A DNA stretch of 36,653 nucleotides from JACQXM01 sp964569425 (GCA_964569425.1 CAZMVD010000029.1:1-36653); one strand, 5' to 3'. Shown: positions 1 to 8,098, counted from the stretch's first letter. Numbers and translations: made by a program. Notes: generated by a model not told the origin, from the letters alone.

Positions 1-363
1 GGCGGTCGGGGCGGCGATCGCGGGCGGCGCGATCAGGGCGGACGACCGGACGGTCCGCGGCGCGATGCGGGCGATCGGGGCCGCGGGGGTCCACGGCGAG
101 AGGAGAGTCGGTCGGAGCCGCCGATGCGGCGCGACGAGCCGGCAGCGCGGGAAACGGCGCGGCCCGCCCCGCGACCGGCGGCGCCCCCCAAGCCGCGTGA
201 GGCGGCGACGACATCGGAGGGATTCGGTGCCGGGCTGGCGGAGCCGCGACGCGAGGAGCGGGTGGAGAAGGCCCCGGCGCCGCGTCCGGCCCCCGTGAAG
301 CCGGCAGCGCCGGCGGCGGTCGAGCCGGAGGACGATGCGCCCTTCGGCGCCGGGATTCTTTAG
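1..363 (+). CDS. C-terminal tail of an Arg/Gly/Pro-rich protein (5' partial)
   Basis: The frame is open from the first base of the window and ends at TAG 361-363, so only about 120 C-terminal residues are visible. The first 40 residues are RGG/RGD/RRD-rich, like the disordered tails of RNA-binding proteins. The rest is Ala/Pro/Glu/Lys-rich and disordered. A short hydrophobic motif occurs twice, 'EGFGAGL' in the middle and 'PFGAGIL' at the very end, and may be a docking peptide. No folded domain is visible. A helicase, an S1-domain protein or another RNA-associated factor would fit such a tail, but that is a guess from composition. The other frames here are arginine-rich translations caused by base composition. 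Confidence 0.6.
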   Translation, partial: GGRGGDRGRRDQGGRPDGPRRDAGDRGRGGPRREESRSEPPMRRDEPAARETARPAPRPAAPPKPREAATTSEGFGAGLAEPRREERVEKAPAPRPAPVKPAAPAAVEPEDDAPFGAGIL

Positions 364-375
364 CGATTGAGCGGC

Positions 376-444
376 GAATGGCGAATCGGGCATGGCGGAT
401 GGGCGTATGGACGGCTTTCATTCGTCAATCCCGGTTCGCCATTC
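376..444. repeat. Long inverted repeat, REP-like, between the first gene and glyS
   Basis: The arms at 376-390 and 430-444 (GAATGGCGAATCGGG and its near-complement) pair at 14 of 15 positions across a 39-base loop. The element sits between the stop codon at 363 and the glyS ribosome-binding site at 485-489. No T-run follows, so it is not a classical intrinsic terminator. It could be a dispersed palindromic (REP-like) element or an RNA-stabilising hairpin. Copies elsewhere in the genome would decide. Confidence 0.45.
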
Positions 445-497
445 TTCATCTTTGGTTTGAATGCGAACAGTTACCTTTGGCCACAGGAGTCTGAACC

Positions 498-2105
498 GTG
501 CCCCCGCAAACTGACGTGATGGAGAGAATCGTGGCCCTTTGCCGGCGGCGGGGGTTTATCTTTGGGAGCAGCGAGATTTATGGGGGCATCGGCGGCTTCT
601 GGGATTACGGCCCGCTGGGGTGCGAGCTGAAGCGGAACATCAAGGACGTGTGGTGGGAGGACATGGTCCGCAATCCGCCGCCGGGACCGAACGGGCGGGA
701 GTACCAGATGGTGGGAGTGGACTGCTCGATTATCATGAACCCGCAGGTGTGGGTGGCGAGCGGGCACGTGGGGGGATTTGCCGATCCGATGCGAAAATGT
801 GGTGGTTGCGGTCATTTTGTACGTGCAGACCAACTTTGGGAGACTCTGGCGACGGCATCGCCATGGCTCGATTCTCTTCTTCAGGTATTCACTCCGATCA
901 CGGGGCACTACGATTCTCCACGCCTCCTCAATTGGGCCAAGACTAAGGGGAGGAAACTGGCTCCGAATCTGGCACTGGTGCGAAATCCCGAGGTGACGCT
1001 TTCTTGGTTGGCCACGCGGGTTAACGGCCAGCCGGATGCGCCGCCTACGATGCAGGAGTTCACCCGGTACATCGCTACAGAGCAATTGCATCAAACGGGG
1101 CTTCAAGAACCGTGTCCCCGCTGCGGTGCGCCTCTCGGTCCGCCTGCACCGTTCAAGCTCATGTTTGAGACGCATACCGGCGTCGAGCAGAATGAAGATA
1201 GCAAGGTTTATCTCCGTCCGGAGACTGCGCAGGGTATTTTTGCCAACTTCCGGAACGTCATGGATTCGACACGAGTCAAGATTCCCTTCGGCATTGCGCA
1301 GGTGGGGAAGGCATTTCGCAATGAGATTACGCCGCGGAACTACACCTTTCGCTCGCGGGAATTCGAGCAGATGGAGATCGAGTTCTTTTGCCACCCGGAC
1401 GAATCGCGGGCGTGGTATGAATATTGGCGCGACGTGCGGATCAACTGGTATACGTCGCTGGGGATCAAGAGCGGCAACCTGCGCCCGCGGGAGCAGGGGA
1501 ACGAGGAGCTGGCGCACTACAGTTGCGGGACGACGGACATCGAATATCTGTTTCCGTTCTCCGAGGAGCCGCAGGAGTTGGAAGGGGTGGCGCATCGCGG
1601 CGACTTTGACCTCAAGGCGCACGGAACCCATTCCAAGAAGGACGAAAACGCCTTCGCGGTGATCGACGATGAGACCAAGGAGCGCTTCGTGCCGCATGTG
1701 ATCGAACCGTCCGCGGGGGCGGACCGCTTCGCGCTGGCGGTGATCTGCGAGGCCTATTCGTACGATGAATCGCGGGCGAGTCCGGAGTTTCTCAAGTTTC
1801 ATCCGCGGCTGGCGCCGGTAAAGGCGGCGGTGTTTCCGCTGGTGGCCAAGGACGGGTTGCCGGAGATCGGCGAGCCGATTTATCGCGAGATTCGCAAGCA
1901 TTTCCCGTGTCAGTACGACGCCAAGCAGTCGATCGGCAAGCGCTACGCGCGGATGGACGAGGCGGGCACGCCGTTCTGCTTCACCGTGGATGGGCAGAGC
2001 AAGGAGGACGGCACGGTGACGGTGCGCAACCGCGACGACGCCGGCCAGGTGCGCATCGACAAGACGCGGTGCCTGGAGTATCTGCGGGACAAGCTGCGGT
2101 TGTAA
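498..2105 (+). CDS. glyS: Glycine--tRNA ligase, single-chain (alpha2) type
   Basis: Class II aminoacyl-tRNA synthetase that charges tRNA-Gly in the cytosol. The N-terminus has the family block 'GFIFGSSEIYGG..GFWDYGPLG'. Motif 2 lies near residues 272-297 (FRNEITPRNY then REFEQMEIEFF), motif 3 near 405-420 (EPSAGADRFALAV), and the C-terminal anticodon-binding domain ends with the typical 'DGTVTVRNRD' stretch. Two CxxC pairs (C101/C104 and C206/C209) could form a zinc site. About 100 residues separate them, forming a weakly conserved insertion. The GTG start at 498 is chosen because AGGAG at 485-489 lies eight bases upstream and the conserved N-terminal block follows at once. Codon choice in roughly bases 795-1290 has more A/T-ending codons than the rest of the gene. 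The alpha2 type is unrelated to the alpha2beta2 GlyRS of many bacteria. Confidence 0.95.
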   Translation: MPPQTDVMERIVALCRRRGFIFGSSEIYGGIGGFWDYGPLGCELKRNIKDVWWEDMVRNPPPGPNGREYQMVGVDCSIIMNPQVWVASGHVGGFADPMRKCGGCGHFVRADQLWETLATASPWLDSLLQVFTPITGHYDSPRLLNWAKTKGRKLAPNLALVRNPEVTLSWLATRVNGQPDAPPTMQEFTRYIATEQLHQTGLQEPCPRCGAPLGPPAPFKLMFETHTGVEQNEDSKVYLRPETAQGIFANFRNVMDSTRVKIPFGIAQVGKAFRNEITPRNYTFRSREFEQMEIEFFCHPDESRAWYEYWRDVRINWYTSLGIKSGNLRPREQGNEELAHYSCGTTDIEYLFPFSEEPQELEGVAHRGDFDLKAHGTHSKKDENAFAVIDDETKERFVPHVIEPSAGADRFALAVICEAYSYDESRASPEFLKFHPRLAPVKAAVFPLVAKDGLPEIGEPIYREIRKHFPCQYDAKQSIGKRYARMDEAGTPFCFTVDGQSKEDGTVTVRNRDDAGQVRIDKTRCLEYLRDKLRL

Positions 2106-2136
2106 ACGGCGAGCTGCGCGGTACGCTTCGGGTACT

Positions 2137-2166
2137 CCGGCGGCGCGGATTTCGCCGCGGCGCCGG
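2137..2166 (+). terminator. GC-rich hairpin between glyS and the Lon-like gene
   Basis: CCGGCGGCGCGG at 2137-2148 pairs with CCGCGGCGCCGG at 2155-2166 with one mismatch and a six-base loop. It lies 31 bases after the glyS stop. No T-run follows, so it could be an attenuating or RNA-protecting hairpin instead of a terminator. The downstream gene starts 33 bases later. Confidence 0.3.
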
Positions 2167-2199
2167 GCATTGCCTTGCGAGGCAGAAGGCGGCTGATCC

Positions 2200-4734
2200 G
2201 TGACCTCCGACGCGCCGCACAACGCAGAGCCCGTCACTTCCGGCCCGCTTGCCCCTGCTCGCGCGCATCCACCCCTATCCGTTGAGAAGCTTCGCTGGCG
2301 TTGCGATGCGGAGTCGCTGGCATTCGCCTCGACCGCGGAAGTGGAGCCGGTGCCGGGGGTGATCGGTCAGGACGCGGCGATGGAGGCGCTGCGATTCGGA
2401 TTGGAGATTCACGCGCCGGGTCAGAACGTGTTCGTGCGCGGTTTGACGGGCACGGGGCGGATGACGCTGGTGCGGCGGCTGATGGAGGAGATCAAACCTG
2501 CCTGTCCGCTGGGGTTGGACCGGTGTTACGTACACAATTTCGCGCAGCCGGACCGGCCGCGGCTGATTTCCCTGCCGCGCGGTCAGGCGCAGGCTTTCCG
2601 GCGGCGCATCGACGAGCTGGTGGCGTTCATCGACACGGAGCTGGAGGCGGCGCTGAGTTCCGAGGTTGTCCAGGCGCGGCGGGCGGCGTTGGATCAGGAT
2701 GCGCAAAAGCAGATCGACGCGCTGGTGGAGCCGTTTGAGAAGTCTCTGCGCGAAGCCGGTCTGACGCTGGTGAGTTTGCAGGTGGGGGCGGCGACCCAGG
2801 CGGCGCTGTTTCCGCTGGTGGATGGCAAGCCGGTTCCGCCGGAAGAGTGGGAGGCTATGCGCGCCGCGGGGCGCATCAGCGATCAGGACGCCGAGCGGCT
2901 CAAACGGGCGCGAGACAACTTTCAGAATGACCTGCGCACGGTCATGCAGAAGGTCAACGAGCTACGAACGCGGCACGCGGAGGCCGCCCTGTCCCAGCGC
3001 CACGAAGCGGCCCGTCTGGTGCTCGATGTGTTCATCCGGCGCGTGTCCACCGAGTTTCCGCAGCCGGAGGTCAAGCGGTTTCTCGATGAGTTGATCGAGG
3101 ACGTGGTCGCTCATCGGCTGGCGGGGCGGGAGGGCGGCGAAGACGACGGCGGCCGACGATATCGCGTGAACGTGGTGCTGAGCCACGCGGGTGACACTTC
3201 GTGTCCGATCGTCATTGAGAACACGCCGACGGTCAACAACCTGCTCGGCACGGTGGATCAGCGGTTTGACCGCGGGGGGCGCGGGCAAAGCGACCATATG
3301 ATGATCCATGCGGGGTCCATCCTGCGCGCGGATGGGGGTTACCTGTTGCTCGACGCGCGCGACCTGCTGCGCGAGCCGGGGGCGTGGAAGGTGCTGGTGC
3401 GCACGGTGCGAACCGGGCGGCTGGAGATCGTTCCTCCGGAGTTCATGTTTCCGTGGTGGGCGCCTTCGCTGAAGCCCGAGCCCATCGACGTCAATGTCAA
3501 GGTGATTCTGCTGGGCGATGCGTGGACTTATTACCTGCTGGATGCGTACGATCCGGACTTCCCCAATCTGTTCAAAGTGCTGGCCGACTTTGACAGCGTG
3601 ATCCTGCGCGACGCGCACGGCATTGCCCAATACGCGGGAGTGCTGGCGCGGATCGCGCAGGAGGAGAAACTGCTGCCGTTTGACCGGGGGGCGGTCGCGG
3701 CGCTGGTGGAGCACGGGGCGCGCATCGCGGACCGCAACGACCGGCTGACCACGCGCTTCGGCCGATTGGCGGATATCGCCCGCGAGGCTTCCTTTGTGGC
3801 GGCGAAGCGCAGCGCGAAAGCGGTGACGCGGGAGGAGGTCAAACTCAGCATTCGCCGCTCCAAGCAACGGGCCGATCTGCCGGCGCGGCGCTATCGCGAA
3901 ATGCTGGCGGACGGCACGATCCGGGTGGCGACTTCGGGATCGGCGGTGGGTCAGCTCAACGGCCTGGCGGTGATTCACGCCGGCCCGCTGGTGTATGGGT
4001 TTCCGACGCGGATCACTGCGACGATCGGGCCGGGCACGGTGGGCGTCATCAACATCGACCGCGAGGCGGACCTGAGCGGGGCGATTCACACCAAGGGGTT
4101 TTACATTCTCAGCGGGTTGCTGACGTATCTGCTGCGCACCGATCACCCCCTGGCGTTTCGTGCGTCGGTGGCGTTTGAGCAGAGCTATGGCGGGATCGAT
4201 GGGGATTCGGCCTCGGCGGCGGAGATGTGCTGTCTGCTCAGTGCGCTGACCGATGTTGCGTTGCGGCAGGACCTGGCCATTACCGGGGCGATCGATCAGG
4301 TGGGCAACATTCTGGCGGTCGGCGCGACGAACGAAAAGATCGAGGGGTTCTTCGATGCGTGTCGGGACGTGGGACTTTCGGGGACGCAGGGGGTGGTGGT
4401 TCCGTTGGCCAACGCGCGCGACCTGATGCTGAGAGACGACGTGGTCGATGCCTGCCGCGCGGGCCAGTTTCACGTGTACGCGGTGGATACGCTGCACGAC
4501 GCGTTGGAGATTCTGACGGGCGTATCGACCGGTCGGCGCGAGGCGGACGGCGTGTACCCCGAAGACTCACTGCTGGGGATGGCCACGGCGCGTGCGTTTC
4601 TCTACTGGGTCAAGTCGTCGCAAAACGTGGAAGGGCTGGCGCTCGAAACTGGGGTTGAACCTGGCGGCGCGCCGGAAGAGGGCGGGAATCTGCCGCCCGC
4701 TCAACTGCGTTCCCGCCAACGCCCGCAATCGTGA
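2200..4734 (+). CDS. Lon-type ATP-dependent protease (AAA_32 / LonB-like family)
   Basis: Predicted soluble 844-residue protease with an AAA+ module and a C-terminal Lon protease domain, the architecture of Pfam AAA_32 plus Lon_C. The Walker A region is G81-L-T-G-T-G-R87-M-T89; arginine stands where the canonical lysine should be. A helical, charged insert follows (about residues 140-300), then a Walker B-like 'GGYLLLDA' near 392. The Lon catalytic dyad is visible as S670 in 'DGDSAS' and K713 in 'TNEKIEG'. Their spacing of 43 residues equals that of E. coli Lon (S679/K722), so peptidase activity is expected. The GTG start at 2200 is 94 bases after glyS and has no strong ribosome-binding site. 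Role inferred from family: protein quality control. Whether ATP is hydrolysed is uncertain because of R87. Confidence 0.9.
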   Translation: MTSDAPHNAEPVTSGPLAPARAHPPLSVEKLRWRCDAESLAFASTAEVEPVPGVIGQDAAMEALRFGLEIHAPGQNVFVRGLTGTGRMTLVRRLMEEIKPACPLGLDRCYVHNFAQPDRPRLISLPRGQAQAFRRRIDELVAFIDTELEAALSSEVVQARRAALDQDAQKQIDALVEPFEKSLREAGLTLVSLQVGAATQAALFPLVDGKPVPPEEWEAMRAAGRISDQDAERLKRARDNFQNDLRTVMQKVNELRTRHAEAALSQRHEAARLVLDVFIRRVSTEFPQPEVKRFLDELIEDVVAHRLAGREGGEDDGGRRYRVNVVLSHAGDTSCPIVIENTPTVNNLLGTVDQRFDRGGRGQSDHMMIHAGSILRADGGYLLLDARDLLREPGAWKVLVRTVRTGRLEIVPPEFMFPWWAPSLKPEPIDVNVKVILLGDAWTYYLLDAYDPDFPNLFKVLADFDSVILRDAHGIAQYAGVLARIAQEEKLLPFDRGAVAALVEHGARIADRNDRLTTRFGRLADIAREASFVAAKRSAKAVTREEVKLSIRRSKQRADLPARRYREMLADGTIRVATSGSAVGQLNGLAVIHAGPLVYGFPTRITATIGPGTVGVINIDREADLSGAIHTKGFYILSGLLTYLLRTDHPLAFRASVAFEQSYGGIDGDSASAAEMCCLLSALTDVALRQDLAITGAIDQVGNILAVGATNEKIEGFFDACRDVGLSGTQGVVVPLANARDLMLRDDVVDACRAGQFHVYAVDTLHDALEILTGVSTGRREADGVYPEDSLLGMATARAFLYWVKSSQNVEGLALETGVEPGGAPEEGGNLPPAQLRSRQRPQS

Positions 4735-4914
4735 GCGCGCGTTTCGACAAGCGCGGAAGGCCGCGGGTCCATTGGCCGTCACCCGGTGATTGCCAGTGGT
4801 TGACGCCGACACTGCCTCTATAAGTCAGGCGGCGTGAGCGCGTACGATCCCCGCGCCCCCGCCGCCGACCAAAAAAGACACGTTAGTTGGTGGGCCAATG
4901 ATCGCCCCGCGCGA

Positions 4915-5097
4915 TTACGCGCCCTGATCGGGAACGGCCTGCTCGAAGACGAGAGCGCTTAAGCTGTGGCCGAGGCCCTCATACAGGCCGCGCTGGAAGT
5001 TCAGCGCTGCTTTGTCACAGCGCATGACCACCGCAGGCAGTATTCCCGCAGACGCCACCAGCATGACCCAACGAGCGAAACGAGTACGCCCCTTCAT
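4915..5097 (-). CDS. Small signal-peptide or lipoprotein-like protein (60 aa)
   Basis: A 60-residue protein: a basic start (MKGRTRFARW), a hydrophobic segment (VMLVASAGILPAVV), a cysteine soon after, and an amphipathic C-terminal helix. The ATG at 5097 is chosen because a strong Shine-Dalgarno (AAGGAGG on the minus strand, bases 5104-5110) sits six bases upstream; a longer start at 5118 would overlap that site. The cysteine lies in 'VVMRC', which is not a good lipobox, so a cleaved secreted peptide or a membrane-anchored helix is as likely as a lipoprotein. The layout resembles the 53-residue protein at 24451-24612. It converges with the Lon-like gene. No function is known to me. Confidence 0.6.
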   Translation of the reverse strand: MKGRTRFARWVMLVASAGILPAVVMRCDKAALNFQRGLYEGLGHSLSALVFEQAVPDQGA

Positions 5098-5131
5098 GAC
5101 ATTCCTCCTTTTCTGCAAGGGAAACGACTGG

Positions 5132-5173
5132 TCATCTCCGTCGTTCCCGCACCGACACGACGGTAGTACACAT
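5132..5173 (-). CDS. Possible 13-residue leader peptide upstream of the small protein gene
   Basis: On the minus strand an ATG at 5173 follows AAAGGA with suitable spacing and opens a 13-codon frame (MCTTVVSVRERRR) that ends in TGA 34 bases before the small protein's start. The run of arginines at its end could act as a translation-attenuation leader. It may equally be chance; there is no codon-level evidence at this length. Confidence 0.15.
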   Translation of the reverse strand: MCTTVVSVRERRR

Positions 5174-5323
5174 GTTGTTTCCTTTCGTACGCCTCATGGT
5201 TGATGGTGGTTCGGCGGCGCAGCCGGAATTCGGCGGGAATTCGCAGCGTCGTTTAGCGCGGGTGAGTGCGCGAGAATTCGCGTAGGAGTTTGGTGAGTTG
5301 CGGACGGCGCCGCATCGCCTGAT

Positions 5324-5932
5324 TCAAGCCGCACAGTAGAGTGCAAGCAGCGCCGACAACAGCGCGGATACAAGTCCGATCCATGCCGCAGGGTACCCGG
5401 CGCGCCCGGCCACGGCCAGGCTCCAGACAGACTTGAACAGCGCCCCGCCAGTGAACACCCATAACCCGAACACTAAGCTTCCGCGCCACAAGGCCCAGGT
5501 TACACCGATCAGAAACAACAGCACCAGCAGAGCGCCGGCGAGTTTCTCGAACGTATACGGGGGTGTTACGAAACGGCGCTCGATATCGATGAACCGGTCG
5601 ATATGCGGTAACACGCGTTTCGGTCGCGGGAACCAAAACCAGCTTGTGGAAAGGGCGAGGGTAGCGAGGAGCAACAGGGCCGCGCTTTGGCGCCACGCGC
5701 CATACAAGTAAAGGGCGCCCAAGGGGGGCCGAACCAGCCAACTCAAGGGGTTCTTGTGTCGTTCCCAAAGTCGATCGAAGGTCGAGACCGGCTGGATTCT
5801 CGTTTGTCGGTCGAGCGTCATACCGAAGTTCGGGTCAAGTGGCCGGATCACGGGGCGATGGGGGCGGTTCGAGTCTGCGGGTTGAGCGAGATCGTCATTC
5901 CCATAGCCTTGTAGTGCGCCGGTAGAACACAT
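5324..5932 (-). CDS. Integral membrane protein, four to five helices (DUF6653-like)
   Basis: A 202-residue protein: about 60 soluble N-terminal residues, then hydrophobic segments around 'LSWLVRPPLGALYLYG', 'SAALLLLATLALSTSWFWF', 'LAGALLVLLFLIGVTWALW', 'VFGLWVFTGGALFKSVW' and 'AAWIGLVSALLSALLAL'. The stretch 'RHKNPLSW..RPPLGALYLYGAW' followed by a Trp/Phe/Pro-rich loop recalls the uncharacterised DUF6653 family; this is from memory and moderately uncertain. The start at 5932 overlaps the TAA stop of the upstream gene by one base (TAATG), which favours translational coupling. An alternative ATG at 5821 begins just before the conserved part. It is the last gene of the minus-strand operon 8077-5324. 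Confidence 0.75.
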   Translation of the reverse strand: MCSTGALQGYGNDDLAQPADSNRPHRPVIRPLDPNFGMTLDRQTRIQPVSTFDRLWERHKNPLSWLVRPPLGALYLYGAWRQSAALLLLATLALSTSWFWFPRPKRVLPHIDRFIDIERRFVTPPYTFEKLAGALLVLLFLIGVTWALWRGSLVFGLWVFTGGALFKSVWSLAVAGRAGYPAAWIGLVSALLSALLALYCAA

Positions 5933-6948
5933 TACAACGGGAACCGGCCCAGTTCAATTCCGTGCAGCACGGCTATGCCCAGACCAATTCGATGGGCGTG
6001 CGCCAGGTAGGGGATGCGCGCGGGGGAAGCGGACACGGGTGGCAGGCCGCGCAGGCGACGACGATCGTTGAGGGTCAGCAGGCCGATGGCGTCGACAGCG
6101 ACGGGGTCGGTCGAGGCCAGCAGAATGCCGGCGTCGGACAAATGGTCTCCGGTGCCGTCGGGCCCGCCTTCGACCATGACGCGCAGGGCATCGACAATGG
6201 TCAGCCGGAGTTTGTCGCGAATCTGCGGGAGCGCGACGATATCGGCGATGTAGGGCGAGCAGTGGTTTGCGTGGTAGCGGGCGGGGTGTTTCACCAGGGC
6301 ATGAGAGAGGTTCTTGAGTCCGCAGGTCATGCCGGCGATGTTGTGCGTCTTGAGGAAGGGGATGTTGATGAGCGCGGTGATCTGTCGGAGCACGCCGGCG
6401 AGTTGATCTGCGCCGCTGTGGAAGTCGGTCGGCGTTTCATCGTAGCCGGGTGCGGGGAGGGTGGTTCCGAACTCGAGGTCGGGCCGGCCGGGCGCCTCGA
6501 TACACACGATCTGTTGCGGTTCAAATCCGGCGTTGGTCAGCGAATGCACGAGCGCGGCGAGCAACCAGGGTGACGTGCCGATGACATCGCTACCGGAGCG
6601 GTTGAACTTGAGCCCAATGACGTCGTCGTCTCGCATCAGCGAGCGCCATGCCTGTTTGGATGTAGGCTGTTGTGTGACTTCGCGAAGCAGGGTGTCGAGC
6701 ATTTCGGCGAGGAGGTTGCGGTGCACCCTGGGTTCGATCAGCACGTGGGGCGAATCGACCTGGACGACGCGGGAGCGCGGGGCACCCGGTCGGAGAAACA
6801 GCGACGCTCCGCGCGGGGTGGCATCGCGAGCCAGGGCGAGCACCGGCGCGCCGGCGGCGGCCAGCGCGCTCAGGAATGCGCGGCGTGACCATCTTTCGAC
6901 CTGCGGATCGGCGGCGCCGGGGCGCCCATCGTGTCTGGGCGGTTGCAC
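5932..6948 (-). CDS. DUF362 domain protein with Tat signal
   Basis: A 338-residue protein. Residues 21-40 form a twin-arginine leader (S-R22-R23-A-F-L followed by an Ala-rich hydrophobic stretch), so export in folded form is likely. The body matches DUF362 in style: 'DDVIGLKFNRSGSD', 'INIPFLKTHNIAGMT', 'GLKNLSHALVKHP', 'DALRVMVEGGPDG' and 'ASTDPVAVDAIG'. DUF362 proteins are often linked to iron-sulfur or redox functions, but here cysteines are few and no CxxCxxC ferredoxin motif is present, so a cluster is not supported. The GTG at 6948 is the only practical start because an in-frame TAA lies three codons upstream. It is the third gene of the sigma-54-type operon, 81 bases after the CBS gene and coupled to the membrane-protein gene. 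Confidence 0.85.
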   Translation of the reverse strand: MQPPRHDGRPGAADPQVERWSRRAFLSALAAAGAPVLALARDATPRGASLFLRPGAPRSRVVQVDSPHVLIEPRVHRNLLAEMLDTLLREVTQQPTSKQAWRSLMRDDDVIGLKFNRSGSDVIGTSPWLLAALVHSLTNAGFEPQQIVCIEAPGRPDLEFGTTLPAPGYDETPTDFHSGADQLAGVLRQITALINIPFLKTHNIAGMTCGLKNLSHALVKHPARYHANHCSPYIADIVALPQIRDKLRLTIVDALRVMVEGGPDGTGDHLSDAGILLASTDPVAVDAIGLLTLNDRRRLRGLPPVSASPARIPYLAHAHRIGLGIAVLHGIELGRFPL

Positions 6949-7029
6949 AGGTGCTTATCGGATGGCCGGCGCAAGCGTCTGAGTTTCGGGAATGTGCGGG
7001 AGCCGAGGGGAGCGCGGATCGGTCGAGAA

Positions 7030-7650
7030 TCAGGGTGTTTCGGGGACGAGAACGATGAGCCCCGCATGACGGAGGGCGGCTTCGGCCTTGGCGCTCCGGC
7101 CGTTGGCGATGCGCAGGTAGAGGGTCGGCTCCACACCGTCGCGACGCATGGAGCAAACGGCGGCGCTGACCAGTTCCCCGGCAAAGGGCTCCAGGGCTTT
7201 GAAGGCGTAGGCGAGGTCTTCGCCCATGTTGGGCAGGGCGACCTCGATCCGGGTGCCCTCGCGATCGAGCCCCAGCGTCTGCCCGAAGGCGCGGAGCAGG
7301 TCGTGCACGGTGATGATCCCGACGAGATCGCCATGGTGCACGACGGGTAGTGCGTTGAAACGCCGGCGCGCGAACGTGCGCACCGCTTCGTCCAGCGAAG
7401 CCTCGAGGGCGATGGTCTGCGGGTTGCTGGTCATCGCTTCCGCCACCGTCAGCGCCTCCTGCGCATGGCCGTCAAATCCGATGGTCGAGCGAATGTCGCG
7501 GTCGGTGAGGATGCCGGTGAGCCGGCCGGCGCTATCGAGCACCGGAAACTGGTGGAACGCCGAGCGTTTCAAGCGCTGGTCTGCGTCAACCAGCAAGTCG
7601 GTTTCGCAGACGGTGACGACGCTTCGGACCATGTAATCAGCTACAAACAT
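7030..7650 (-). CDS. CBS-pair protein with C-terminal ACT-like domain (AcuB-like)
   Basis: A 206-residue cytosolic protein. CBS domain 1 covers about residues 4-60 ('VADYMVRSVVTV' to 'LTGILTDRDIRS'), CBS domain 2 about 70-130 ('VAEAMTSNPQTI' to 'LVGIITVHDLLRAF'), and an ACT-like segment follows ('GTRIEVALPNMGEDLAYAFKAL'). This is the layout of AcuB-type proteins. CBS pairs bind adenosine nucleotides and report energy state. The start at 7650 (MFVADYM) is chosen over a start at 7932 because the extra 94 residues are arginine/proline-rich, unlike a CBS protein, and overlap the receiver-like gene in another frame. It follows that gene by 25 bases. The target that it regulates is unknown. Confidence 0.88.
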   Translation of the reverse strand: MFVADYMVRSVVTVCETDLLVDADQRLKRSAFHQFPVLDSAGRLTGILTDRDIRSTIGFDGHAQEALTVAEAMTSNPQTIALEASLDEAVRTFARRRFNALPVVHHGDLVGIITVHDLLRAFGQTLGLDREGTRIEVALPNMGEDLAYAFKALEPFAGELVSAAVCSMRRDGVEPTLYLRIANGRSAKAEAALRHAGLIVLVPETP

Positions 7651-7675
7651 GCAGCGTATCCTCCGGCCCAGACGG

Positions 7676-8077
7676 CTATTGACTCGGCACCAGCAATCGC
7701 GCCAATGCAGAGAGAGAGAACGGTTTTTCGATGCGACGAGTTCTGGCTCGTTCCGGCGTCCTGGCGCCCGGTTGGGTGAACATGCGTACCACGGTCGTGT
7801 TCGGGTTGGCGGCACGGGCGCGATCCTCGACATCGTCCGCGCCGTGTCCCGGCAGGTCCTCCGCCACCACCACCGCGTCCACGGCGTGCTGATTGAGGAC
7901 GTTGATGGCGGCCGCGGTGTTGTCGGCGGCATACACCTCGAACGTCGCGTGGAGATACTCTCCCATGGACCAACGGGTCAGGCGGTCGGGGTCGACGATC
8001 AGGAGCCGCCGTCGCGCGGATTCTCCCGAATCCGGGGGGCTACCCGTCTGAAGGGCTGATGGTCTGCGTTTGGGCAC
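7676..8077 (-). CDS. Degenerate response-regulator receiver domain (pseudo-receiver)
   Basis: A 133-residue single-domain protein. 'RRLLIVDPDRLTRWSM' (about residues 23-38) matches the start of a CheY-like fold, and 'RIEKPFSLSALARLL' keeps the conserved lysine-proline near the end. Aligned with the neighbouring NtrC-type regulator ('LIVEDEKLIRWSL', 'DLILLDYKLPD'), the phosphoacceptor position falls on A72 in 'DAVVVAEDLPG', so aspartyl phosphorylation at the usual site should not occur. D74, two residues on, is acidic but out of register. The GTG start at 8077 is supported by GGAGG at 8083-8087, five bases upstream. A sigma-54-type promoter at 8099-8114 lies directly above, making this the first gene of the operon. 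Its similarity to the nearby regulator suggests a decayed paralogue kept as a protein-interaction module. Confidence 0.82.
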   Translation of the reverse strand: MPKRRPSALQTGSPPDSGESARRRLLIVDPDRLTRWSMGEYLHATFEVYAADNTAAAINVLNQHAVDAVVVAEDLPGHGADDVEDRARAANPNTTVVRMFTQPGARTPERARTRRIEKPFSLSALARLLVPSQ

Positions 8078-8098
8078 GATGTCCTCCGCCGGTTCCTA

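Noticed and set aside
5253..5768. 171-codon minus-strand open frame overlapping the membrane-protein gene
   Set aside because: It lies in a different frame of the same strand, lacks membrane or domain features, and would displace a gene coupled by a TAATG overlap.
7651..7932. N-terminal extension of the CBS protein to 7932
   Set aside because: The added residues are Arg/Pro/Thr-rich and overlap the receiver-like gene out of frame; the CBS fold begins right at the ATG at 7650.
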